A stretch of 64,000 nucleotides of DNA from Diabrotica undecimpunctata (Eukaryota > Arthropoda > Insecta > Coleoptera > Chrysomelidae): positions 28,359,644 through 28,423,643 of the forward strand of contig NC_092806.1 in assembly GCF_040954645.1 (NCBI RefSeq), read 5' to 3'. The translations under genes and the position numbers were made by a program. Below are positions 30,390 through 41,090 of this stretch, in pieces. The notes beneath the pieces were generated by a model, which was given only the letters and a program-made list of their open reading frames with translations, ran no database searches and was not told the origin of the DNA. How positions within the stretch are numbered: position 1 is the stretch's first letter; each line of letters opens with the position of its first letter.

Positions 30390-32165
30390 GGGCTTCTATT
30401 CGACCACCAGCTCCACTCAGATTTTTATAGCATTCAACACATCTGCGTCTTCTATTTCGACCAACATCTTCTAACACATGCTGCGGCAATGGAGGTTAAT
30501 TACGACGATAATGCTCCGTATTTTGTATTTGAAGTAATTTCAACGTGACAAGTTCCCTAAATCTAGTCATGGTCATCTTGTCATTCGTAACCTGCTGATG
30601 TAGTATAAAAGCATTGACTAATGATGTTCCAATAATTAAGTTCGACAGCTAATTTCCTATACCACTTCACGCTTCGTCTTAAAGAAGTAGCATAAGCTTT
30701 CATCTGATCAGATAGGCCAATAAAAGCTTTATGATTATTGTAATCAACAACAGTGGACGGTTTTTTCGTTTGTTTGCGCCCAGAGGCAACTTGTAGAAGC
30801 TCTGAAATATGTTTTGTGCTCAATGTCAAAACATCACGTTTGTCCTTAAATTTTTGAATTACTATTCTATTACTTTCAGCAGCTACGGTCTCACCTTTTT
30901 TGAGTTGCTTTTGTATAATATCTTTTGGAATAAAATTTTTGATTAGCTCTCAGTGTTCCCACCTCAGATGAGTTTCTTTTTCTAATAATGAATGAGCTAA
31001 AGAAATACTATTGTTCAATAAATCTTTTGCCAGTGTAAGAACTATATTTTCAGAAGACAACTGACCTTCTAATTTGTCTTGTCCACAATAAACTGTTAAG
31101 TTGTAGGTATAACCCTTTTCCAATAAAATTTTTTATCCCACCTGCATCTGTATTATGCCAATTTTGAATTCTTGCTTTTATGTGTTTTCCTTCTCTTTAC
31201 ATTGGGAAGCATCAAAAACTAAAGTTTTTTTATGCATGCATTATTCCGATATTAACTTATGCGGCACAAACATGGACAATCACAAAAAAGAATATGAATA
31301 TACTTAGAGTCACTCAACACGCGATGGAAAGAGCAATGCTAGGTATATCACTTAAGGACAAGAAAACAAACACATGGATAAGACAGAAAACCAAAGTCAC
31401 CGATGTGGTGCAAAAATCATTAAAGTTGAAATGGGAATACGCTGGACATGTAGCTAGGAGCGATCTAAACAAATGGCACAGATCAATTTTAACCTGGAGA
31501 CCATACCAACACAAAAGACCCAGAGGCAGACCTACTATGAGATGGACAGATGATCTGAAAAGGACTGCCGGGAAAAATTGGCTACAAGTAGCGTACAATA
31601 AAAAACAATGGAAAGGAAGACTTGAAGAGGCTTATGTTCAGATGTGGACGTGAATGGCTAGACGAAGAAGAAGAAGAAGACATTGGGAAGCATATCTATT
31701 AGTTTCAATTACCATTAAATTTATAATTTCATTCGGTAAGAATAAAGCGTAAAAATCATAAGGGCTTTTGTTGTAATAATCCCCATATAACTGAATATCA
31801 ATACCGCACGTTGTCTCTGTAAAAACAAACTGTTTCAAATTTCGACCTGTCACAATATCCCAAACCAGGTCTTCATCAGGCCCCTTACTTTTATTTTGTT
31901 CGCTGCCATCATTGTCACTATCTGTACCTGTAGTATTATTTTATATTACATATCAATTGTTTTCATCAATGTGTCCCCCACATTCTCGTCTTCGATTTCT
32001 AATGCATTTCTGTCTAAATTTAGAGGTTCTAAAGTGGCAACTTTTAGACGTTTTTTTTTTGTAGAAATTTCTTCGTCTCATGATTCACCACTGCTATCGG
32101 GAATATATTCATCAGAAGAACAATTATCTTCAAATATTTGCTGCTCATCTTCATCAGAGAGGACC
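30390..32165 (-). pseudogene. piggyBac-like transposase, interrupted
   Basis: Pieces from N to C: acidic leader EVLSDEDEQQIFEDNCSSDE; VTGRNLKQFVFTETTCGIDI with PNEIINLMVIETNRYASQC; (RTE-like insertion 31213-31679); GKGYTYNLTVYCGQDKLEGQ; SISLAHSLLEKETHLRWEH; DKRDVMTLSTKHISELLQ; VVDYNNHKAFIGLSDQMKAY with SLRRSVKWYRKLAVEL; and the C-terminal cysteine-rich zinc finger start RRRCVECYKNLSGAGGR. These match DDE_Tnp_1_7 transposases. Frame shifts, stops, the insertion and the truncated zinc finger make it nonfunctional. Confidence 0.75.
31213..31679 (+). mobile_element. RTE-like (family A) 3' insertion with 14-bp target duplication
   Basis: ACATTGGGAAGCAT occurs at 31199-31212 and 31680-31693, flanking a 5'-truncated copy. 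It encodes FFYACIIPILTYAAQTWTI, ERAMLGISLKDKKTNTWIRQ, WEYAGHVARSDLNKWHRSIL and GRPTMRWTDDLKR, ending in a GAA repeat. The frame is intact through a stop at about 31653. It splits the piggyBac transposase between NRYASQC and KEKTHKSKN. It is among the younger insertions here. Confidence 0.9.
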
Positions 32166-32309
32166 TCCTACAATACAACAATATTACAACATTTTTCCCA
32201 CATACAATATTGTGAATTTATTACCTGCCATAAAGCTTTTAATCGGTTTAGCTCTTTCTCGTAGCTTATATTCACCCGATACAGTAAACAAACGATATTG
32301 CACTGATAA

Positions 32310-34375
32310 GCATATATTTACCAAGGGAAGATTTAAGGATATACCGCAAGAAATAAAAGACTTGATAAGGGAAAAGAACACAGCAAAGCAGAGAGTAAGA
32401 AGGACAAGGAACCAGGCAGACAAAATTAGAGCAAATAGGCTAAACACAGAGGTCAAAACAGCACTACAACAACACCGTAGTGAAAGCTGGGAAAACCACA
32501 TAAGAGACATGGAGGAGCAAGGACCAAATATGCAAAATATTTGAAGGCTTCAGAGAATATTGAGAAATGACAGAAAGCAAATCCCTCCATTACATGGAGA
32601 AAACGGAATAGTCTACACAACAGTGGAAAAAACAGAGGTAATGAAGAGTACTCTCTCTCTCTCTCTGTACATTAAATTGTACATTAAATTACCACCCAGA
32701 AGAGGACATCGACTTCATAGAAGAAGTCGAAAGACAAAGAGAAATACCCGAAAACCCAAACGAAATCATCCCTCCTACATCACCGGAGGAGCTAAACGAG
32801 CTAATTATAAACAGCTCGCCGAAAAAGGCACCTGGTCCCGATCAAATAACAAACAGGGCTCTAAAATACTTACCAGCGAGAGCCATAGTATATTTAACAA
32901 ACATAATCAATGCGATGCTAAGATTCAAGAAATTCCCAAACATATGGAAAGAGGCCCATGTTATAATGTTACCAAAGCCCGGAAAAGACAGCACATTCTC
33001 GCAAAACTACAGACCAATAAACTTACTACCTGCAATCAGCAAGATTGTAGAGAGAGTAATACTCAGCAGACTCCAAGCTGAAACAAACAGACTAGACATA
33101 ATACCCGAAGCCCAATTCGGTTTTAGATCAGAACACTCCAGTAAGCTGGATTTAATAATAAACAATTCACAGGAGCTGCCTTCCTAGATGTAAGCAAAGC
33201 TTTTGACAGAGTCTGACATAAAGGACTGATCTACAAAATGAGAAGATACGGTTACATTACAGCGGAGCAATGACAAGACTAATCTCTTCGTACTTGGGCA
33301 ATCGTAGTTTCAGAGTTCGAATAGGACAAGTCCTATCTGAACTCCGTAACCTGGAGGCTGGAGTGCTACAGGGAGCGGTACTGTCACCTCTACTGTACAC
33401 GATATACACAGCAGACATACCTAGAACACCAGGTACACTACTAAGCCTCTATGCCGACGACACATCGATAGCGGCCAAACACAGAAATGTAGACATAGCG
33501 GTAAACAACTTACAAATAGAGCTAGACAACATAGAAGAGTGGAGTTTAAAATGGAAAATCGCTATAAACTCCGAAAAAACACAGGCTGTACTTTTCAAAA
33601 AGAGGCACCAACAACCAGACGAACAGGTGACTCTGCAAGACAATTCCATCGAGTGGAAAAGCGAAGCAAAATACTTCGGAGTAATTATGGACAAAGACTT
33701 AACGTTTAGTAAACATGTAGACGCTACAGTACAAAAAACCAACATGGCAAGATCATCAATAAGAGGCCTAGCAGAAAGAAAAAGCAAACTTAGAATGAAA
33801 ACAAAAATAAGATTAATAAACAGTATAATTCTTCCTATACTAACATATGCATCTCTCGCATGGGGACACATATGTAATACATCAAAAAAGAAAATACAAG
33901 CGGCACACAACAACAACCTAAGAGAAGCAGTCAACGTACCGAGACACGTTGCAGAGAGATTCGTCTTTAGAGAACTACAACAAATCAGAGTGACTGATAT
34001 AATGAAAGAAAAAACAAGGACAAAGTTCGCGCAGATAGAGAATCATCCCAGTCACATATTGAGAGAGGTCATGAGGTACGACGCAAAAGACCCAAACAAC
34101 AAATAGTAGAATAAAATCAAAATAGAGAGAGAGAGAAAATCAACAATCACACCAGAGAAAAAACAAAACAACAGAGAGAAAACACTTCAAAAAACAACAA
34201 CAACGCACAATGAAGATAGTTCGTAGCTCATAACACTCGTGGACAATCGCTAAATACAAGGTGGGCCCGGTTGCCCTAAAAATGACAAACTCTATATTGT
34301 TATATTGTCACATATGCGTATATAATTTTTAAATGTTATAATATAGATATTGTACTAATTATGACTTTTTGTTTC
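32310..34375 (+). mobile_element. Jockey-clade non-LTR element, 5'-truncated
   Basis: Plus strand: linker KDIPQEIKDLIREKNTAKQR; RT entry SPKKAPGPDQITNRALKYLP; WKEAHVIMLPKPGKDSTFSQ with NYRPINLLPAISK; GFRSEHSS; AAFLDVSKAFDRV with a TGA; AGVLQGAVLSPLLYTIYTAD; LYADDTSIA; then thumb PILTYASLAWGHIC to RYDAKDPNNK at 34106. At least three frame shifts or stops occur before 33270, but the second half (33270-34106) is open. A CT microsatellite and a duplicated GTACATTAAATT lie at about 32650-32690. It sits in the 5' region of the piggyBac-like element. Confidence 0.8.
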
Positions 34376-34489
34376 AGGGCTACCTACAAAAAAAATCAAA
34401 AAACACAAAAAACGGACTCGGCCACCAAAAAAAAAAAATTAAAAAAAAAATCGGTTGCCTGTAAAGTCGGTTTTACGGGCGAAGATTTT

Positions 34490-34872
34490 ACGTGACAACG
34501 TCTTTTTCTCGGTAGAATATTTATTGATATGAATATTATTAAATTGCACAATAGGAACAAGGAATTGAATGAAAATAAGAATTGCACAAATTTTAACTAT
34601 AGAAATATATTTTGTTTACTAAAACATTGTACATGTAAACTTAAACTTAACTAATTTCTATTTGAGTGATTTTGTTGAGGATAGGACGATGATAGGAGAA
34701 ATAGCATCGCACCAGCGGACCGATCATGTTTGAGTGGGAGAGAGACGCAAGGCATTCGCCGGTCCGGCGGGCCTCTCTCTCGTTCGGTGACTCATCGTAA
34801 CAGACGTGAGCGGGCGTTACACTTTTTCATGAGTGACTCCGAGCCACAACCTAATTTAAGACGTTGTCACGT
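34490..34872. mobile_element. Small element bounded by inverted ACGTGACAACGTCTT
   Basis: ACGTGACAACGTCTT at 34490-34504 has its exact reverse complement at 34858-34872. Weaker complementarity continues outward (CGGTTTT motifs and A-rich runs). The interior is GC-rich (GCATTCGCCGGTCCGGCGGG) and noncoding. It has the look of a nonautonomous DNA element; superfamily unknown. Confidence 0.45.
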
Positions 34873-34924
34873 CAAAAAAAATACTAACAAAAACCGACGC
34901 AAGCCAACAAAAAAAAAACTAACA

Positions 34925-35120
34925 AAACACGTAGGGCCCAACCCCTTGAGCACCAAGTCGCCGAACTGAGCCTAGCTCAGAGCGGAGACTTGAGGCCCAA
35001 TGAAGCAATTTTAGTTCGCGGATAAGCCGCAGTAAGATAACAGGATTATAGCGACAATGCGCTGTCCTGAGTTTTGAATTCGGTTAGGAAACCAAATTGC
35101 TTGCTTGCTTAGCATATATT
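34925..35120 (+). repeat. Dispersed repeat, copy 1 (TTGC-tailed)
   Basis: CTTGAGCACCAAGTCGCCGA...AGGCCCAATGAAGCAATTT and the tail AAATTGCTTGCTTGCTT resemble 36825-37155 at both start and tail but differ between. It is probably the end of a SINE- or LINE-like family; not identified. Confidence 0.45.
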
Positions 35121-35435
35121 TACTACTGACAAATTCATTGCAACTATCGAAGTATACAGTTATCCCTCCCATTTCATTTACATTATTCGATCCTGTTCCG
35201 TTAAAACAATCAGCAGCCACATTGGCTTCACGCGGCCATTAGAACTACATCTTTGTTTTACGGCTGCGAGTAGCACATGTGGCTTCTCTTCAAAATATGC
35301 AAAAAACGTACTGTTTACTGAATAATATGACCAAAACTTAAAAGTATTTATAATTTATATCGAATTGTGCACAAAAAAATATAATGGCCAGAGGTATCAT
35401 TGTTTTACAGACCATTGTGACAGCCAAGGTGTTAA

Positions 35436-35887
35436 AAAAGACGATAACATCATAACTTTGACAAATATAAGAGAAAAAAAAGTGTAACAGATGTGCAAAA
35501 AAGTCACTAAAGAAGCAGATAATATTATTTCTAAGATAGATAAGTGATAAGGGAATTAAAAAAAAGTAATTCTAGAAAAAATATCAGAAAATGTACTAAA
35601 TAAGGAACATCTTTTTATATTAACGATCCCTCACGACTAAGTGCCAGAGAAAATAAGCAAAGAGTAAAAAAACTGAATTTAAAATGTTTGATACATCGAA
35701 AAATTATATACGAAAGTAATATTGTAAATAGGTTTGGCAGTCAACATCCCAATCACACACACAGAAAAAATAGGAAAAAAATTCATAGACAATTTACTAG
35801 GCTAAAATTTTTCGAAATACAAAAGTATTTCGCTAATACTACAATCACTACAGTGTATGATATTTATGATAAATTTCATATATTTAC
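35436..35887. other. Duplicated transporter-cluster flank (intron side of orphan exon)
   Basis: Parts of 35580-35880 (for example ATTCATAGACAATTTACTAG and GGCTAAAATTTTTCGAAAT) resemble 41940-42050, the intron just downstream of transporter B exon 1. This marks a segmental duplication extending beyond the exon. Confidence 0.5.
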
Positions 35888-35937
35888 CTGCTGAAGCAGC
35901 TGCAAATAAAAAAAATTGTTGGACTTAAATACACCAT
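35888..35937 (-). pseudogene. Orphan first exon of a fourth Tret1-like paralog
   Basis: The minus strand reads ATGGTGTATTTAAGTCCAAC...GCTTCAGCAG|GTAAAT, clearly homologous to exon 1 of transporters A and B, with intact donor. It is 50 nt where 52 are needed, so splicing to any phase-1 second exon would be out of frame. Downstream on the minus strand lie the piggyBac-like element and other transposons as far as transporter A's 3' end, and no second exon is visible. It is probably a remnant of a lost copy. Confidence 0.75.
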
Positions 35938-36195
35938 CTTAATTTTTATATGTTCTATATCTAACAGCCTTATTAAAAAATTTTTATACGTGAATGTTAT
36001 GTAGTACGTTTTGTATGCTTTAAATATGTAACACATTAATTCTCCTATTCCAAGTGTAGTTTAAGATATTATCTTTATTTATTTTGGATTTTTAACGTTT
36101 TTTAATAGTATTACATCTGTCTGAGGATTTATTTAATTTGATCGTTGCTAATTAAGGGACTTTTAATGACACGTGTAATCAACCACTAAATAAAA
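35938..36195 (-). promoter_or_regulatory. Duplicated upstream region of the orphan exon
   Basis: It shares long blocks with 42130-42415 upstream of transporter B, such as AGTACGTTTTGT(A/G)T(G/A)CTTTAAATATGTAAC and TTTTTAATAGTATTACAT. Conservation over roughly 250 bp suggests the paralog promoter and 5' UTR were duplicated with the exon. No specific factor site is claimed. Confidence 0.5.
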
Positions 36196-36301
36196 TAAGT
36201 TTAATATTAGGAGATTATGTCTTTTAAAATGTTCCAGATGATTTTTAATATGACAAGTGAATTTCTAATTGTCTTGATTCGATACATTTAATTTGTTGGT
36301 T

Positions 36302-36775
36302 TATACTCCAGTCGTCAGAGACGAAAATGCCACTCAATCTCTAAAAATCATACAAACAAGCTGAATTTTGCCGAGAATATTAATTTTGGGACTCCAAAAA
36401 GATGCAAAATAGTTTACCACTTTTACATCCGGGCTTCCGCCTAAAACCCCCCTCGAAGGGGGGTAAAATTGATTTATTTTACTCAATTAAACTACTGATC
36501 AAAAAATTTCAATCGTTTGAAATGTAAAACATTAAATTCTGCATTTTTTATTCATATTTCAAATGCCTTATATTTATTGCCACAACTAAAAATTGAAATT
36601 TCATGTCATAGGTTTCAACGATTAATCTCTAAAAATGGAAATTTTACTACGACTGGTCAATGAAAGTGATCAATTTTATTATAAAATAGCAAAATATGGC
36701 GCCACGTTTATTTATTTAACACCTTTATGAAAACTAAGTTTATTCGCGGCAAAATACAAGAACTACATCTTTCCT
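36302..36775 (+). repeat. Dispersed repeat X, copy 1
   Basis: GTCGTCAGAGACGAAAATGC...TTTGGGACTCCAAAAAGATG and CATCCGGGCTTCCGCCTAAA are found inverted at 53080-53232. ACTGGTCAATGAAAGTGATC...GCGCCACGTTTATTTATTTA is found in direct orientation at 52612-52770. Noncoding; class unknown. Confidence 0.6.
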
Positions 36776-36824
36776 TGGCCAGAAACCAGAAAGCCTTGGC
36801 TACAAAAAAAAAAACAAAAAAAAA

Positions 36825-37155
36825 CAAAAACCGTTGAGCATCAAGTCTTCGAACTGGACGCAGCCCAGAACGGTGGCTTCAGGCCCAATCAAGAAATTTC
36901 AGGGAACCATGTTGGAATTCTATTACCCAGGACTTCCACATGAAGAGCATTTGGCTGATAATTGTGCCCCCATCGCTCATCAGAGTGTGATAGGAGGCAA
37001 ATGGACGGTCTTGAGCATTGGAGCGCGGTGGACTGATTCCTGTATAGACACGAATTAATACACCTCGCTCCAATGAATTGGTTCACCCGAACGTCATTTC
37101 AAGGGGCGAACAAATCTCTCAGGCTGAGTTAAATAAAATTGCTTGCTTGCTTGAT
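36825..37155 (+). repeat. Dispersed repeat, copy 2 (TTGC-tailed)
   Basis: Start TTGAGCATCAAGTCTTCGAA and end AAAATTGCTTGCTTGCTTG match the repeat at 34925-35120; the interior is different and longer. An A-rich run precedes both. Confidence 0.45.
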
Positions 37156-37247
37156 CCCTGCAAACAGTAGCTACTACTGGCTTAGGGCTTTTTCAAAATA
37201 AATAGACTAAGGTTTTAATCACTTAACAAACTCCAAAAAAATAAAAT

Positions 37248-37253
37248 TTTATT
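37248..37253 (-). terminator. Poly(A) signal of transporter B
   Basis: AATAAA on the minus strand about 85 bp after the stop codon at 37335-37337. Confidence 0.5.
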
Positions 37254-37334
37254 AAAAATATTTATGCAGAATGTATAAAAAATAAAAACTATAAATATTA
37301 TCACATTATTATTATAAACACTTGAAATAACAGT

Positions 37335-38686
37335 TTATATTAATTCTAAACTTTTTTTAATACTTCCATCCAGAAGACACTGTATTTCACTAACATTTTT
37401 CCCTGTTGTTTCTGGTACAGACTTGAAAACGTAGGCAGCAGCCATCACACAGCAAATGCCAAAGAATCCAAAAGATGCAGATTGCCCCATCACCTTAGTC
37501 ACTGCTCCAAAATAGTTGGTTAAGAAAAATCCCAGTATCCAACAGAATGATGCTGTAGCCGAGGATGCTATGGATTTTACGTTTCCTGGAAAGATTTCGC
37601 CCATGACTGCCCAAGGTAAGGGTCCAAATCCTAAACAGTATGTTATAATAAACACTACGATGCTTAAAATTGGCAACCAACCCAAGTTGGATACATCCGC
37701 GTGTTGAACATTTTTCAAATAAAAAAAGAAAGCTAGGATACTATGTGCTACAGCCATTCCTAATCCTGAGATCATCAATAAAAATCGTTTTCCGCATCTG
37801 TCTACAAGAAGCGGGGTAACAGCGCTTGCGAGTATCTGAACGATACCCACTATAATGGTACACATTTCAGGTGCTATGGGAACTCCAGCGTCGGCGAAGA
37901 TACTTTGTGCGTAGAAGAGTACAACTGTAATTCCAGATAATTGTTGCGCTCCAATTAAGGTCAAAGATATGGTCAAGGCATTTCTAAGTCCGGGTGATTT
38001 GAAGATTAGTTTAAAACTGCCTTTACTTTTCAAATCTCCTTCTAGTTGTGAGTTGATTACTTCAGCTTCTTTTCGGGCAAATGATTGTTCTCGACCTCTA
38101 AATTTCATGAGAGCCTGTACAGCGTCTGACGTTCTTCCCTTTTGCAGTAGAAAGTAGGGACTATCTGGTATAAATACTGAGAATAGAATCATAAACATTG
38201 CTGGTGGAATTATAAGTATAGCGTTGAATATTTTAATTGACAAAAATGGTCCAAGTGCATAGGAAAATAATAAACCTATGACTACAAAAAGTTGCATCAA
38301 AGATCCTAATACTCCTCTAGATCCATCATCAGATATTTCCCCGATGTACATAGGAAGTACTGTGAAGATAATACCGACTCCCAAACCACATAAAAATCTC
38401 GAAAAGTAGAAGAAATATACGGAATTCGCAACAACATTTAGAATAAATGCTAGAAGAAAAGGTATGTTTCCAATGAGAATTGTCCACTTTCTCCCAATTG
38501 AATCAGCTAGAATGCCTGCCCCGATTGGTCCAACAGCAGCTGCTAATGGTAACATTGCACCAATCCATCCTTCTTCTGTGGCATTTATCACAGTATCTAG
38601 TGGGGTTGTGGTTGCATTTTTCAGTTGTGGAATTTCTGGCGAGGTCCATCCAAAGGCGATTCCACAAATAAATGATGCTATATTGG
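37335..38686 (-). CDS. Tret1-like: Transporter B, exon 2: MFS sugar (trehalose-type) transporter
   Basis: With exon 1 (42063-42114) it encodes about 467 residues. The acceptor is TTTCCAG (38687-38688), placing G+CC as the split codon. All family motifs are present: GWTSPEIPQL, LADSIGRKWTILIG, LCGLGVGIIFTVLPMYIGEI, PDSPYFLL, GAQQLSGITVVLFYAQSIF, VDRCGKR, GFGPLPWAVMGEIFPGNVKS and PETTGKN. It has 12 hydrophobic segments and an intact frame. It is very similar to transporter A over the whole length but keeps DRCGKR and GPLPW, so it looks fully functional. It should move trehalose or a related sugar down its gradient across the plasma membrane. B and C are in the same orientation, A is opposite. 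Confidence 0.9.
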
Positions 38687-39039
38687 CTGGAAACAAAACA
38701 AAACAATTATAATCTAATAATCTACTTCACGAAAATAAATTTATTTATAAAATATTTATTGTAGTTTATGACTATAATATACTTATAATCGATTATAAAC
38801 TACGTCAAAAATGATATAGTTTATTATAAGTTTTAATACATATTTCATTTAACCAAAGATCTCAATGTAGATACCAATGTTATTTAACAATGTAAACCGT
38901 ACAAATATTTGGTAGTAAATATATCAATAAATATATCACATGATGCAACAATAGAAAAAGCAATTTGGAAGATATATTATTCAGGGTAAGAACAGCTTTT
39001 ATTAAGATGAAATAAGGTAAAATAAGGCTAAAATAGGTA

Positions 39040-41090
39040 ACGGAAAATGAGGGCAATATATTGGTCTCTATGGATTAGGAGAGAGAAATCAACGAGAAGA
39101 AACAATGAGTATCTTTGCAGCTGAACATGACTTAATCGTGCTAAAAACACTTTACAAACTACCACCTAGACGCCTGTATTCGCTCCGTGCGTGACTGACG
39201 CGACACCTACCGCCTTCATCTGACAGTTTTGGATCTACCAATTTTCAGGTTAAACATATGACATATGTTTGACATTGAATTAAATACATGAGAAATTGAC
39301 AATTATTAATAATTAACTTTTTAATTATATTTTTTCAGTTTATGTACAAAATAAATGTAGTATTAAACACTGGGTTTCTCAAAATTCATCATAATATTTC
39401 TTTTCAACCATAAACGGAAAAGAAAGGGAAAAATCTAGTACTGGCAAATCAAGTTTTTCACGTTTATTTCACGTTTTTCACATATATTTAAAAACAGTAA
39501 TAGTAAAAGTTATGATATAAAAGCTAAAGTCATCAGGCACTCTGCAGTTAGCTTGAAGCCTTATAAAATATCATTTAAGGTAAATTATTTAAATTTTTCC
39601 TATTTCAATTGCATAAAAATGAAGTTATGTGATATTTACTTTTTCATATTAATAGCACGGATCCATCTTTTTCTTTTCTCTAATTTATATGTAATCTTTG
39701 GGAACCTATAAAAACTACATTTACTATTTTTGCTATTATTAGCACAATTAAATAAGCAATATGTATTTGCACACATTTTTGATAAAATTTATGCGGAAAA
39801 AAGTAGGTCCAATTGTGTCATATTTCGCCGCTACGCACGCTGGCATCGTTTCAAAGTACCCCTACCATGGTCACGCACGGAGCGAATACGGAGAAATCAC
39901 CTAGAGACAACGTAGAAGACGTTATTATAAGAAACCAAATAGACTATATACTTGTTAACAAAGATATCGAAATAGTTTCAACAGTGTTAAAATTTACCCA
40001 GGCGCTGATATTCAATCTGACTACAATCCTTTAGTGGGCGTGTATAGAACCAAGTTAAAGAAAGCACGCTGAAAAACTGCAAAAATATGATATGAAAAAA
40101 CTGAAATGTAGTGAAGTAAAAGAAATAGTTAGCCAAACAATAAATAAAAAATTCAAAGAAATCGATAATACAACAGAAAGCACAGAAGAGAAGATAGCAT
40201 GCCTTAATAATACGATAGACGACATTAAAGAAAATTTTATGAAGATCGAAAAAGGTAAGAATAAGACATGGTTGACGATAGAGATTCTGCAGCAGAAATT
40301 CTACAAAGTAAATACGTTGACTTCAACGTGCATAAAAAGGTAAGAGAAATTACAGGCAAATGTAATGACAGAAGAGTAAGTAAACTTGTTAATGACAACG
40401 GAGAGGTAATCGCGGACAAAGAGAATATTGATAATACCTGGAAAAATTACATAAGAAATTTATTTTTTGATGAGAGGGAGAACCTGTCCCCAATACCTAC
40501 GAAAACAGGACCACCTATACAAGTGGCATAAATAAAAGTAGCCATAATACCACTAAAAGAAGGGAGAGATCCAGGACCAGACGGAGTACAGTCTGAATTT
40601 CTTAAACTTAAAAGCCACAACGTTAATCTGGAGATAAAAGTAAGGCTCCTACGATGTTATATCTTCTCGATATTATACTACGGAGTTGAATCCTGGACAC
40701 TCACTGAGGCGATGGAGAAAAAACTTAAAGCCTTGCGGATGTGGCTATATAGAAGAATCCTAAGGATATCACGGACGGACAAAATAACCAACGAGACTGT
40801 ACTAAAAGTACTTCTCTCTTCTGAAAGAAAGAGAAGTGATGTACACGATTAAAAGGAGAAAGTTAGAATGTCTCGGACACATAATGAGAAACGGCACTAA
40901 ATACAGATTACTGAAAATAATTCTTCAAGGCAAAGTATTCGGAAAGCGAGAAATTGGGAGAAGAAGAATATCATGGTTAAAAACCTGAGGAAATGGTTCT
41001 CCACAACAACAACTAATCTATTTAAAGCATCAGTTAATAAAATAATTATAGCCAGAATGATCGCCAATATTCGAAACGAATAGGCACCCA
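39040..41090 (+). mobile_element. RTE-like (family B) element with RT core deleted, in transporter B intron
   Basis: Plus strand: endonuclease GLGERNQRGETMSIFAAEHD and KTLYKLPPRRLY; (MITE 39179-39887); SPRDNVEDVIIRNQIDYILV; linker SEVKEIVSQTINKKF and KKVREITGKCNDRRVSKLVN; RT entry DPGPDGVQSEFLKLK; then directly post-RT FSILYYGVESWTLTEAMEKK and MWLYRRILRISRTDKITNET. The RT catalytic region is absent, as in 27530-28915. The end is GAAGAAGAA-rich near 41090. It is antisense to transporter B. Confidence 0.7.
39179..39887. mobile_element. MITE inserted in the RTE endonuclease
   Basis: Left end ATTCGCTCCGTGCGTGAC (39178-39195) is exactly complementary to the right end GTCACGCACGGAGCGAAT (39870-39887). 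The RTE frame breaks at LYT/LPPRRLY on the left and resumes at SPRDNVED on the right, proving insertion. About 708 bp, no coding capacity. The target duplication is short (AT or TA). Confidence 0.75.

Larger units (their letters stand above)
29450..35431 (-). mobile_element. piggyBac-like transposon with TTAA ends, filled by later insertions
   Basis: Left end TTAA (29446-29449) plus CACCTTCGCTGCCAT. Right end is the reverse complement of CACCTTGGCTGTCAC plus TTAA (35432-35435). These are inverted repeats with two mismatches in the first 14 bases. Inside, minus-strand piggyBac transposase pieces (30390-32165) lie in the expected order. The roughly 6-kb span contains a 220-bp triplication, an RTE-like insertion, a Jockey element and a further TIR element, so the original element was probably near 2.5 kb. 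Confidence 0.75.

Noticed and set aside
32165..32245. Possible small GT-AG intron between an ATGGCAG exon and the acidic leader of the piggyBac transposase
   Set aside because: The phases do not join in frame and the adjacent sequence is disturbed by the Jockey insertion.
33449..33934. 161-codon minus-strand frame
   Set aside because: Antisense shadow of the Jockey RT at 32310-34375.
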